From DATLFA01 sp039934635 (GTDB lineage: Bacteria > Actinomycetota > Acidimicrobiia > Acidimicrobiales > WLNW01): 23,923 nt of DNA. The stretch is taken from positions 1 through 23,923 of the forward strand of contig JBDTLT010000066.1 in NCBI GenBank assembly GCA_039934635.1, in the 5' to 3' direction. The translations under genes were made by a program, and so were the position numbers. The notes beneath the pieces were generated by a model that saw nothing but the letters and a program-made list of their open reading frames with translations, was not told where the DNA came from and searched no databases. Shown here in pieces: positions 7,973 to 15,157 of this stretch. The stretch's first letter is position 1. Every line of letters begins with the position of its first letter.

Positions 7973-8722
7973 TCAGCGGTTGGTCCATGTCGGTTCGCGC
8001 TTCTCGAGGAAGGCAGCTCTGCCCTCGCGGGAGTCCTCCGAGGCCCACACGACTCGTGCTGCATCCTTGGTGGCCGCCCATGCAAGCTCGTCGAACGCCC
8101 CGACCGTGCGCTCGACGACGCGCAAACTCTCGCGGACCGAGACCGGGGCATTGACCACGATGCGGGCGGCCAGCTTCTTGGCCTCGGCCAGCGCGTCGCC
8201 GTTCTCGCAGAGCACGTTGACGAAGCCGAACGACGCCGCTCGCTCGGCCGAGATCGGGTCACCGGTGAGCACCACCTCCTTCGCGATGTTCAAGGGCAGC
8301 GCCCGGGTGGCGCGGAACACTCCCCCGTAGAGCGCGAACAGGCCTCGCTTGATCTCCGGCAGGCCGAAGGTCGCCGAGCGCGACGCAACGACGAGGTCGC
8401 ACGACAGCACGATCTCCATGCCCCCGCCGAGCGCGAGGCCTTCGACCGCGGCGATGAGCGGCTTTTGGTGCTCGCGCCGAATGATGCCGTACTCGCCGCC
8501 GCGTGGCGTCGGGTCGCCGCCCGTGAGACGAAGGTCGGAGCCTGCGGAGAACACCGAGGTGCCGCCGGTGATGATGCCCACCCAAAGATCGGGGTCGTCT
8601 TCGAGGTCGTTCATCGCCGCGTCGATGCCGGCAGTGAGGTCAGGATCAATGGCATTGCGCTTCTCTTCGCGTTGGATCTCGATGACGAGCATCCGGCCAT
8701 CACGTTCGACTCGCACCGGCAT
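7973..8722 (-). CDS. Enoyl-CoA hydratase/isomerase (crotonase family), both catalytic Glu present
   Basis: A 249-residue crotonase. Both Glu residues used by true hydratases are in place and 20 residues apart: E103 in GGGMEIVLSCD and E123 in LPEIKRGL. The oxyanion-hole region is the standard ALGGGM. It therefore probably adds water to an unsaturated acyl-CoA. The ATG at 8722 has AGGAG 7 bases upstream; CTCC immediately before the ATG can pair with that GGAG and partly hide it. The frame stays open to 9100 but that part is antisense to another crotonase. It is transcribed alone, divergent from the crotonase at 8810 across an 87-bp gap. Confidence 0.92.
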   Translation of the reverse strand: MPVRVERDGRMLVIEIQREEKRNAIDPDLTAGIDAAMNDLEDDPDLWVGIITGGTSVFSAGSDLRLTGGDPTPRGGEYGIIRREHQKPLIAAVEGLALGGGMEIVLSCDLVVASRSATFGLPEIKRGLFALYGGVFRATRALPLNIAKEVVLTGDPISAERAASFGFVNVLCENGDALAEAKKLAARIVVNAPVSVRESLRVVERTVGAFDELAWAATKDAARVVWASEDSREGRAAFLEKREPTWTNR

Positions 8723-8809
8723 GGAGTTGCTCCTACTTTGAGACACACAACAAGAATCGCGAGACAATAACGTGGCGGTGTCCCTGGGACCGCGTGATCG
8801 GAGACTGTC
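8723..8809. promoter_or_regulatory. Divergent control region with a direct repeat GAGACA
   Basis: GAGACA occurs at 8740-8745 and 8761-8766, exactly 21 bp apart (two helical turns), in an AT-richer patch between two divergent crotonase genes. Repeats on one face of the helix can be binding sites for a dimeric regulator. Clear -35/-10 pairs were not found. The similar core TGTCTCA, the reverse complement of TGAGACA, appears in two other gaps of the window. Confidence 0.3.
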
Positions 8810-9604
8810 GTGCCCACTGTGACCGTCGAACGAGTCGAGCCGTTCATCACGATGATCCGTCTTGATCGGCCCGAGCGGCTCAATGCACTGAACTACGACC
8901 TTGTCCGCGAACTGCACGACGCGCTCGACGAGGTCGGCAACGACGAGGATTGCAAAGTAGTAATCCTGACCGGGGCCGGTCGCGGCTTTTGTTCCGGTCT
9001 CGATCTGCGGGATTGGGGCACGCCGCCCGGGCCCGGCGAACACCCGCACGCAAAGGTGGGCATCGACGGTCAGGCGTTCATGTCCAACCTCACCGTTCAC
9101 ATGCGAAATACGCCGCAGGTGATCATCGGCGCGATCAACGGGCCGGCATTTGGCGGGGGGTTGGCGCTCGCGTGCGCAACCGACGTGCGTATCGCGGCCG
9201 AGTCGGCTCGATTCTGCTCGGCCTTCATCCGCACGGGGCTCACCGGCACCGACATCGGAATCACGTACCTCTTGCCGCGGCTCATCGGCAACGCTCGGGC
9301 GTTCGACCTCATATTCTCCGGTCGCGAGATCGATGCCGCCGAGGCCGAACGCATGGGTCTCATCTCACAAGTGGCGCCCGACGATCAGTTGATGGAGCGC
9401 ACCCTCGAATACGCCCGCGTGATCGCCGGCTATACGCGTGTCGGGCTCGTGATGACCAAAGAAGTGCTGTGGCACAACGTCGACAATCCGAGCATGACCG
9501 CGGCGATCGCGCTCGAGAACCGCAATCAGAACATTGCCAACCGCGCCGAAGAAGTGCAGCAGTTCATGAAGGCATACCGCACGCGAACCACGGGCGGCCG
9601 CTGA
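8810..9604 (+). CDS. Crotonase-family protein lacking both hydratase Glu residues
   Basis: A 264-residue crotonase with the usual fold signatures (RPERLNAL, FGGGLALACATD). The two positions that are Glu in enoyl-CoA hydratase are Ala119 and Phe139. An Asp (D148 in GLTGTDIG) sits where dienoyl-CoA isomerase-like members have a catalytic acid. The reaction may thus be isomerisation or another crotonase chemistry rather than simple hydration. The start is GTG at 8810 with GGAG 6 bases upstream. It leads an operon with an amidohydrolase (14-bp gap) and a third crotonase, so the three probably act in one pathway. Exact function is not assignable. Confidence 0.9.
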   Translation: MPTVTVERVEPFITMIRLDRPERLNALNYDLVRELHDALDEVGNDEDCKVVILTGAGRGFCSGLDLRDWGTPPGPGEHPHAKVGIDGQAFMSNLTVHMRNTPQVIIGAINGPAFGGGLALACATDVRIAAESARFCSAFIRTGLTGTDIGITYLLPRLIGNARAFDLIFSGREIDAAEAERMGLISQVAPDDQLMERTLEYARVIAGYTRVGLVMTKEVLWHNVDNPSMTAAIALENRNQNIANRAEEVQQFMKAYRTRTTGGR

Positions 9605-9618
9605 CGAAGGAGTGGACA

Positions 9619-10898
9619 ATGGCAACATGGGACACCATCGATCGCTACATGATCTTGTCGTCGGACACGCACGCCGGTGCCGAGATGCGCGAGTACAAGA
9701 AGTTCCTCGACCGTGCGTGGCACGACGACTTCGACGCGTGGGCCGACGCCGTCGTCAACCCGTGGGTCGATCTCCGCGACCCTGACAAGGCCAAGATCAA
9801 CTGGGACAGCGATGCCCGCGTTGCGGCCTGCGATCGCGAGGGCATCACCGGCGAGGTCATCTTCCCGAACACGTTGACACCGTTCTACGACATCCTCGTG
9901 CACCTGAGCGGCGTACCGCGAGCGCCCGACGAATACGCGCGGCCTGGGCGGGGCTGCGCGCCCACAACCGGTGGCTGGCCGAGTTCTGTGGGTACGAGCC
10001 GGCGCGGCGGCGTGGTCTGATTCAACTGTTGCCGAACGACATCGACGATTCGATCGCCGAGTTGCGGTGGGCAAAGTCGACCGGCGTGATCGGCGGCGCG
10101 ATGATCCCGTCGATCCCACCCAACCACCCCGTCGAGCCCTTCTACCACCCGCGCTATGACGCGCTGTGGGCCGAGTGTGCGGCCCTCGAGATGCCCGTGC
10201 ATCAGCACATGGGTTCGGGCAATCCCGATCTCGGTGATCTGCCCGTGGCCAAGGGCATCGTTTTCGCCGAGCACGAGATGTGGCCCAAGCGCACGCTGCT
10301 GCACCTGCTCATGGGAGGTGTGTTCGAACGCCATCCCGGCCTGCGCGTGGTGTGGACCGAGATGTGGGGCATGCGTTGGATCCTCGAAGAGTTGCAGCGC
10401 ATAGAACGAAGACTGCAGAACGTGCAGTCCAGATACGCCAACGATCCGCGCGTGCTCAACTACTCGGGCACGTTCGGCTCCGACACGATCGATTCGTTGT
10501 CGCTCTCCCCGATCGAATACTGGCAGCGCAACTGTTACATCGGCGCGAGCATGCTGCCGCGGGCCGACGTCGGTTATCGCTACGCCGTAGGCGTCGACCG
10601 CATCATGTGGGGCGATGATTTTCCTCACGCCGAAGGGGCGACCGACTACCTCACCGACGCGCTGCGAGCAACGATGTACGACGTACCCGAGCGCGAATGC
10701 CGCCAGATGTTCGCGGGCGTGGCGGCGGGCGTGTACGGATTCGACCTGCCCGCGCTCACGCCCCTCGCGGCGCGCATCGGTCCTGTGGTGGCCGAGGTGC
10801 ACACACCGCTCGACCACATGCCGCCATCGAGCGGCGAGCCGTTCCGCGACGATCCCTCACTCGAGTCACTGATCACCGCGTCGCCGGTAGCGAGCTGA
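9619..10898 (+). pseudogene. Amidohydrolase_2 (ACMSD-like) gene broken by a single-base frameshift
   Basis: ATG at 9619 follows AAGGAG by 6 bases. Frame 1 encodes MATWDTIDRYMILSSDTHAG (metal motif D16-T-H18) and runs to about codon 108, then reads into an unrelated tail and stops at 10018-10020. Family-like sequence resumes in the -1 frame from GCC-TGG at 9942 (AWAGLRAHNRWLAEF) and continues through QHMGSGN and GDDFPHAEG to the stop at 10896-10898. Restoring one base near 9940-9942 (GCGCGG to GCGCGGG) gives one intact protein of about 426 residues. Everything after the shift is well conserved, so this is either a very recent mutation or a base-calling error. No slippery heptamer is seen. It lies between two crotonase genes of the same operon. 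Confidence 0.88.
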
Positions 10899-10907
10899 GG
10901 TCAGCGC

Positions 10908-11732
10908 ATGACCGACGAATTTCGCACGGGCACGCCACCGCAAGGTGATTGGCTCGGTACCCCGTTCCTCCGTTTCGAACGCCACGGCGCGCTTGCGCAT
11001 TGCATCGTCGATCGTCCGAAGAAGCGCAACGCAATGACACCGTCGATGTACTTCGGCGTGCGTTACGCGATCAACCACGTCGATGCCGATGCCGACCTCG
11101 CCGGCTTGTTGCTCACGGGCACGGGTGACGTGTTCATCCCCGGTGGCGATCTCGGCGGCGACAACAGCGACGGCTGGGGCGATCTGCCGGGCTTGCTTTT
11201 CATGGATCTCGTGCCGTTCGATGCTTTCCGTCAATCGGCCAAGCCGGTGGTGAGCGCCATCAACGGCATCTGCCAGGGTGGCGGACTGATGATGGCGATG
11301 CTGTCCGATGTCGCGGTCGCGAGCGAGCGCGCCACGTTTCGTGCGCCCGAACTTCTGCGCGGTATCAGCGACACCAACTACGCGCAGATCCTGCCGCGCC
11401 AGATCGGCCCCGCACGTGCCCGCGACATGCTGCTCACGGGGCGCACTGTCAGCGCGGCGGAGGCCCTCGACTGGGGCCTGGTGTCGCGCGTGGCGCCGCA
11501 CGACGAGTTGATGGACGCCGCAACCGACGCGCTCGTGGCTGCCTGTCGATCGGCGCCCCTCGCCCGGGCCGACACCAAGCGTTCGCTCGACGCGTATTAC
11601 GGCCTGTACGACCGCATCGGGATGATCAACAGCCTGCGCGGCGACGAAGCGCTCGAGGGCTATCACGCGTTCCGCGATCGACGCCCACCGCGTTGGATCC
11701 CCGACGAATTGCCGACCGAGGGCCGCCTGTAG
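10908..11732 (+). CDS. Crotonase-family protein with only the second catalytic Glu
   Basis: A 274-residue crotonase. In QGGGLMMAMLSD the first hydratase Glu is replaced by Met128, while E148 in RAPELLRGIS is kept. D155 follows near the isomerase acid position. The protein may act as an enoyl-CoA isomerase or hydrolase rather than a hydratase. ATG at 10908 has GAGG 7 bases upstream, overlapping the stop of the amidohydrolase reading frame; the short distance supports one operon. The C-terminus is extended and proline-rich (DRRPPRWIPDELPTEG). Its stop codon lies inside a hairpin shared with the convergent CaiB gene. Confidence 0.9.
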   Translation: MTDEFRTGTPPQGDWLGTPFLRFERHGALAHCIVDRPKKRNAMTPSMYFGVRYAINHVDADADLAGLLLTGTGDVFIPGGDLGGDNSDGWGDLPGLLFMDLVPFDAFRQSAKPVVSAINGICQGGGLMMAMLSDVAVASERATFRAPELLRGISDTNYAQILPRQIGPARARDMLLTGRTVSAAEALDWGLVSRVAPHDELMDAATDALVAACRSAPLARADTKRSLDAYYGLYDRIGMINSLRGDEALEGYHAFRDRRPPRWIPDELPTEGRL

Positions 11733-11753
11733 CGCGCCTACAACACCGCGGCC
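11721..11753. terminator. Shared hairpin holding both stop codons of a convergent pair
   Basis: TGTAG (11728-11732) and CTACA (11738-11742) form an inner stem with loop CGCGC. GGCCGC (11721-11726) and GCGGCC (11748-11753) can form an outer stem. Both genes' TAG stops lie within the inner arms. It is a likely bidirectional terminator; no T-run follows. Confidence 0.5.
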
Positions 11754-12961
11754 GCGACCTTGAGCTCGACGACGCGGTCCCAGTCGTAACCCAGCTCGGC
11801 GAGGATCTCGTCGGTGTGCTCGCCCGCGCCGGGCGCTCGTGTCACTGTCGACGGTTGCTCATCGAATTGAGCAGGATTCGCCACTATGGGGAAGCTGGGC
11901 CCACCGTTGCCGGGATCGACCGCTGCGATGTAGCCGTTGGCAACCGCTTGTGGATCGTCGTAGAGCTCGATGCAGCGTTGTGCGGGTGCCCACACGCCGT
12001 CGATGTCCTTCAGCACTTCGCGCCATTCGTTCAACGTGCGCGTGGCGAACACCTCGTCGAGGACGCGCACGGCCTCGACCCGATTGGCGAACATGCTCGC
12101 GGGATCCGCGAAACGAGGGTCGGTCGCGAGGTCCGCGCGCCCGACGGCGGTGATGAGCTCGGGCCAGTACCGAACCGCCTGCAACATCACCAGATGCACG
12201 ACTCGGTTGTCCTTGGTCAGATACCGGTTGGCGATGGGATTGGGCGCTTGATGACGGCCGAAGCTGGGCGCGGGCGAGTCTTGATAGAGCTTCTGCGACA
12301 CGATGTTGGGCGACATCATCCACATGCCCACGGCGAGCAACGAGATGTCGACCACCGATGGCTCGCCGGTGCGTTCCCGTTTGAACAGGGCGGCGGCAAT
12401 CGCGCCGGCAATGGTCTGTCCGCCCGCGAGATCACCCATCGCCGGCGGCTGCGTCGGCCCGAAAGGATCGCGATCGTAGGCAGTCAGCGCGTCGACGACG
12501 CCCGCCCGGGCCCAGAACGCGGAGCCGTCGTAGCCCCCCTTGTCGGCGTCGGGTCCGCGAACACCTTGGCCATGACCGCGGGCATAGATGATCGATGGAT
12601 TGACCGCGCGAATGTCCTCGACATCGAGTCGAGCGCGACCCCGCGGACCGGGTAGCCAGTTCGTCAGGAAGACGTCGGCCCCGCGGCAGAGATCCAACAT
12701 GACCTCGTAGCCGGCGGGCTGCTTGAGATCGAGGCCGATCGAGCGTTTGTTGTGGTTCGGCTGCTCGATGAAATAGTTCACGCCGCCCGGCCCGCCCGCG
12801 ACCATCCCCGAATTGATCAGGCCGCGTTGCGGATCACCGCCCTCGGGATGCTCGATCTTGATGACGTCGGCACCCCATTCGGCCATCACCGCGCCCGCGG
12901 CAGGTACGAACGTCCACGCCGCGAGCTCGACGACGCGAACACCCTCGAGCGGCCTGCTCAT
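11738..12961 (-). CDS. CaiB/BaiF-type (class III) CoA transferase
   Basis: A 407-residue member, the normal family length. The catalytic Asp is D177 in MGDLAGGQ. The N-terminal blocks (GVRVVELAAWTFVPAAGAVM and IKIEHPEGGDP) are typical. The segment FLTNWLPGPRGR replaces the usual NFRPG loop. Members move CoA onto acids such as carnitine, oxalate or 2-methylacyl compounds; some are alpha-methylacyl-CoA racemases, so that activity is an alternative. The ATG at 12961 directly follows the TGA of the upstream SDR (TGAATG), so the genes are coupled. Inferred role: activation or CoA exchange for the product of the SDR step. Confidence 0.92.
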   Translation of the reverse strand: MSRPLEGVRVVELAAWTFVPAAGAVMAEWGADVIKIEHPEGGDPQRGLINSGMVAGGPGGVNYFIEQPNHNKRSIGLDLKQPAGYEVMLDLCRGADVFLTNWLPGPRGRARLDVEDIRAVNPSIIYARGHGQGVRGPDADKGGYDGSAFWARAGVVDALTAYDRDPFGPTQPPAMGDLAGGQTIAGAIAAALFKRERTGEPSVVDISLLAVGMWMMSPNIVSQKLYQDSPAPSFGRHQAPNPIANRYLTKDNRVVHLVMLQAVRYWPELITAVGRADLATDPRFADPASMFANRVEAVRVLDEVFATRTLNEWREVLKDIDGVWAPAQRCIELYDDPQAVANGYIAAVDPGNGGPSFPIVANPAQFDEQPSTVTRAPGAGEHTDEILAELGYDWDRVVELKVAAAVL

Positions 12962-13714
12962 TCACAACCTCACGATGTGGCCGCCATCGACACTGATGAC
13001 TTGGCCGGTCAGCCACTTGGCGTCGTCGGACAACAAGAACAGCAGCGGTCCGACCAGGTCGTCCGGCGCGCCCATGCGCTTGATCGCAAGACTGTTCACC
13101 ATCCCCTGCCAGAACTCATCGGGGAGAACTGAACGCGTCGCCGCAGTATCGATGGGGCCCGGCGCGATGCCATTGACGCGAATGTTGCGCGCACCGAGCT
13201 CCGCGGCCAACGACGCGGTCAAGCTGTTGATGCCCGCCTTTGCCAGTGAGTAGTAGCCGCCGGCCATCCACGACGCGGTCGACGACTGGTTGACGATCAC
13301 GCCGCCGCCACGATCGGTCATTGCGCCGACACACGCGCGGGTGCAATAGAGCGCGCCGAAGAGGTTGACGTTCATGAAACGTTGGAAATAGTCGAGGTCG
13401 ACGGTGCACAGACCCTCGATCTTCATCGAGTGATAGATCGCGGCGTTGTTGACGAGATGGTCGATGCCGCCGTATGCCGCAACGGCCGCGTCGGCCATCG
13501 CAATCGCGCTCGTCGGATCCGCGACGTCGACCTTGGTCGCGACCGCGGTGCCGCCCTTGGCTGCGATGTCGTCCGCGACGCGTGCCGCCTGCGCCTCGTT
13601 GAGATCGGCGACGACTACCTTCGCCCCCGCGGCAGCGAGGCCCTTCGCGTATTCTTCGCCGATGCCTTGACCGGCACCCGTAACGATGGAGACCTTGCCG
13701 TCGAAGCGCCCCAC
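12962..13714 (-). CDS. Short-chain dehydrogenase/reductase (SDR)
   Basis: A 250-residue classical SDR with TGAGQGIG (12-19), N89-N90-A91, Ser144/145, and Y155-S-L-A-K159. The C-terminal DGGHIVRL is typical of the FabG-like group. The start chosen is GTG at 13714, with GGGAGGGA just upstream; the open frame reaches 13789 but the extra residues are not family-like. It is the first gene of an operon with the CaiB transferase that follows without a gap. It likely oxidises a hydroxy group to a ketone, or the reverse, during acyl breakdown. The substrate is unknown. Confidence 0.92.
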   Translation of the reverse strand: MGRFDGKVSIVTGAGQGIGEEYAKGLAAAGAKVVVADLNEAQAARVADDIAAKGGTAVATKVDVADPTSAIAMADAAVAAYGGIDHLVNNAAIYHSMKIEGLCTVDLDYFQRFMNVNLFGALYCTRACVGAMTDRGGGVIVNQSSTASWMAGGYYSLAKAGINSLTASLAAELGARNIRVNGIAPGPIDTAATRSVLPDEFWQGMVNSLAIKRMGAPDDLVGPLLFLLSDDAKWLTGQVISVDGGHIVRL

Positions 13715-13746
13715 TTGTCCCTCCCCCGTGTCGATGCACCCCCGTG

Positions 13747-13764
13747 CCCGAAATCGGGAGCGTA
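13747..13764 (-). promoter_or_regulatory. Probable -10 box abutting a palindrome upstream of the SDR-CaiB operon
   Basis: Minus-strand TACGCT (13764-13759) fits TANNNT. It is immediately followed by the palindrome CCCGA-AA-TCGGG (13747-13758), where transcription would start. A palindrome covering the start point is a typical repressor site. The leader to the GTG at 13714 would be about 38 nt. Confidence 0.35.
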
Positions 13765-13797
13765 ACAGCAGGCCGTAGCGGGCGAGCACGGCTGAGC

Positions 13798-13803
13798 TAC
13801 CGT
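13798..13803 (+). promoter_or_regulatory. -10 box for a probable leaderless transcript
   Basis: TACCGT (TANNNT) ends 6 bases before the GTG at 13810. Transcription would begin at or next to the start codon. No Shine-Dalgarno sequence precedes this GTG. This spacing is the usual mark of leaderless mRNAs in Actinobacteria. Confidence 0.45.
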
Positions 13804-13809
13804 TCGCGG

Positions 13810-14589
13810 GTGGTCGAATCGATTTCGGACGGCGACGTACAGCGGTTCCTCGACGACGGGGCGATCACCATCGACACCCCACTGGCGCCCGCGGCGATAC
13901 AAGCGGGCGCGGCCTCAGTCGATGCGCGGCTGCCGTTCGTCGCGCCGGTCGGGAACGCGCCGGCGAACTATCGCTACGGCGAGACATGTTCATTCTTCGA
14001 TCCCGGGTTGGTGACGCTCATCGAGCATCCGTTCTTCGAAGACACCGCGCGCCGCATCCTCGATGCGGACGACGTCCGCATCTTCCAGACCGCGATCACC
14101 ACCGTGTACCCGCAGCCCGACGCGCAATGGGGTTTCGAACAGCACGTCGATGTCATCTATCGCGAGGACGATTGGCGCGCGCAACCCCGCCGCGTCATCT
14201 GCACGTTCTTTCTGTGGCTGTCCGACGTGAACTCTCGCCGCGGGCCGATGGTGTGCCGGCCCGGTAGTCATCGCCTGCTCGCCCGCACCGGCGGACGGGG
14301 CCACCCACAGGTGGCCGGCGTGGGACTCGACGCGCTGCCTCGGCACGACTACGGCGAACCGGCCCTGGTCCTCGCGCGCGCCGGCCAGGTGAGCGTCGTC
14401 ACCACGGGCATGGTGCACGGAGCATCGACCAATGTCGACGATCAGCCGAGGCGGGCGCTGGTCATGACCTATACCGCGAGGGGTGTCCGCGTCGACTTGC
14501 CCGCCGAGCAGGAGATCGATCGCCGCCGCTACCTGCGCACGCTCCGCGAGCATTTGACCCCGGCACGGCGGCACATCGCGGAGCGGTAG
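13810..14589 (+). CDS. Phytanoyl-CoA dioxygenase (PhyH) family oxygenase
   Basis: A 259-residue Fe(II)/2-oxoglutarate-dependent dioxygenase-like protein. The iron-binding facial triad is visible as H112-V-D114 (FEQHVDVIY) and H203 (GMVHGAST). Arg214 or Arg215 near the end would hold 2-oxoglutarate. The core CTFFLWLSDVN followed by GPMVCRPGSH matches the PhyH jelly roll. Family members hydroxylate acyl-CoAs, ectoine, or natural products. The GTG at 13810 is preferred because of the -10 box 6 bases before it; the frame is open from 13744 but that part overlaps the presumed promoters. It begins a run with an unknown His-rich protein, a PhzF-like isomerase and an SDR. The substrate is unknown. 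Confidence 0.85.
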   Translation: MVESISDGDVQRFLDDGAITIDTPLAPAAIQAGAASVDARLPFVAPVGNAPANYRYGETCSFFDPGLVTLIEHPFFEDTARRILDADDVRIFQTAITTVYPQPDAQWGFEQHVDVIYREDDWRAQPRRVICTFFLWLSDVNSRRGPMVCRPGSHRLLARTGGRGHPQVAGVGLDALPRHDYGEPALVLARAGQVSVVTTGMVHGASTNVDDQPRRALVMTYTARGVRVDLPAEQEIDRRRYLRTLREHLTPARRHIAER

Positions 14590-14622
14590 AGTGGCGGTTT
14601 CATCACCGAACGGGGGACGCTC

Positions 14623-15126
14623 GTGGATCGTCAAGACTCTCCATACCGGCGCGGCAATCTCTACACGGCGATGCCGATTCCGATGGTTCCCGAGATGTGC
14701 ACGCCGGTCGATGCCGGGCCGGTGCGACTCATCGTCGAATCGCGACAACTGACCAACGCGATCCTGGCCGATACCTATCAAGACGAAGAGATCCCCGACG
14801 GGCATGTCGAGTTCGACGACTATGGCCCGACGGTGCATGTGTGTGGCACCGCTGACGGGCTCGAGCACATCCGCTTCGACTGCTTCGAACACGAGCCGCA
14901 CTACCACTACATCCGCAACCACGAGCACAGCAATGTGGTCGTCCGCATCGACGAAGTTGCCGTCGGCGATCCTGTCGAGTTCACGTTACGGTGTCTGCGC
15001 ACCCAGCTGCCCGAGATGCTCGAGCTCGCCGGTGCCACCGAACTCGGCCGCCAAGCGCGCGACGCGCGCGACGACGTGCTGGCAGCTGTCGACAAGGTCG
15101 GCGAGTTGATGGCCCGCGCTCGCTGA
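14623..15126 (+). CDS. Conserved-looking protein of unknown function, His-rich centre
   Basis: A 167-residue protein that I do not recognise. It is soluble, acidic, and has no signal peptide or membrane segment. The centre contains FDCFEHEPHYHYIRNHEHSN (about residues 85-104), with five His and several acidic residues that could bind a metal, followed by a beta-strand-like VVVRID. The C-terminal third looks helical and amphipathic. GTG at 14623 follows GGGGG by 6 bases. A TAGAGT box overlapping the preceding stop may add a promoter. It lies 33 bp after the PhyH-like gene and 31 bp before the PhzF-like gene, suggesting a shared pathway. Confidence 0.8.
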   Translation: MDRQDSPYRRGNLYTAMPIPMVPEMCTPVDAGPVRLIVESRQLTNAILADTYQDEEIPDGHVEFDDYGPTVHVCGTADGLEHIRFDCFEHEPHYHYIRNHEHSNVVVRIDEVAVGDPVEFTLRCLRTQLPEMLELAGATELGRQARDARDDVLAAVDKVGELMARAR

Positions 15127-15157
15127 CCACTGCCTCGTCGGCACACCGCAATCCCGA

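Noticed and set aside
9939..9950. Programmed -1 frameshifting as an explanation for the split amidohydrolase
   Set aside because: No X-XXY-YYZ slippery heptamer or suitable downstream structure was seen, and family members are not known to use frameshifting.
10029..10898. The second half of the amidohydrolase as an independent gene
   Set aside because: The apparent TTG start is an internal Leu in the LLPNDIDD segment, no ribosome binding site precedes it, and family-like sequence continues upstream to 9942.
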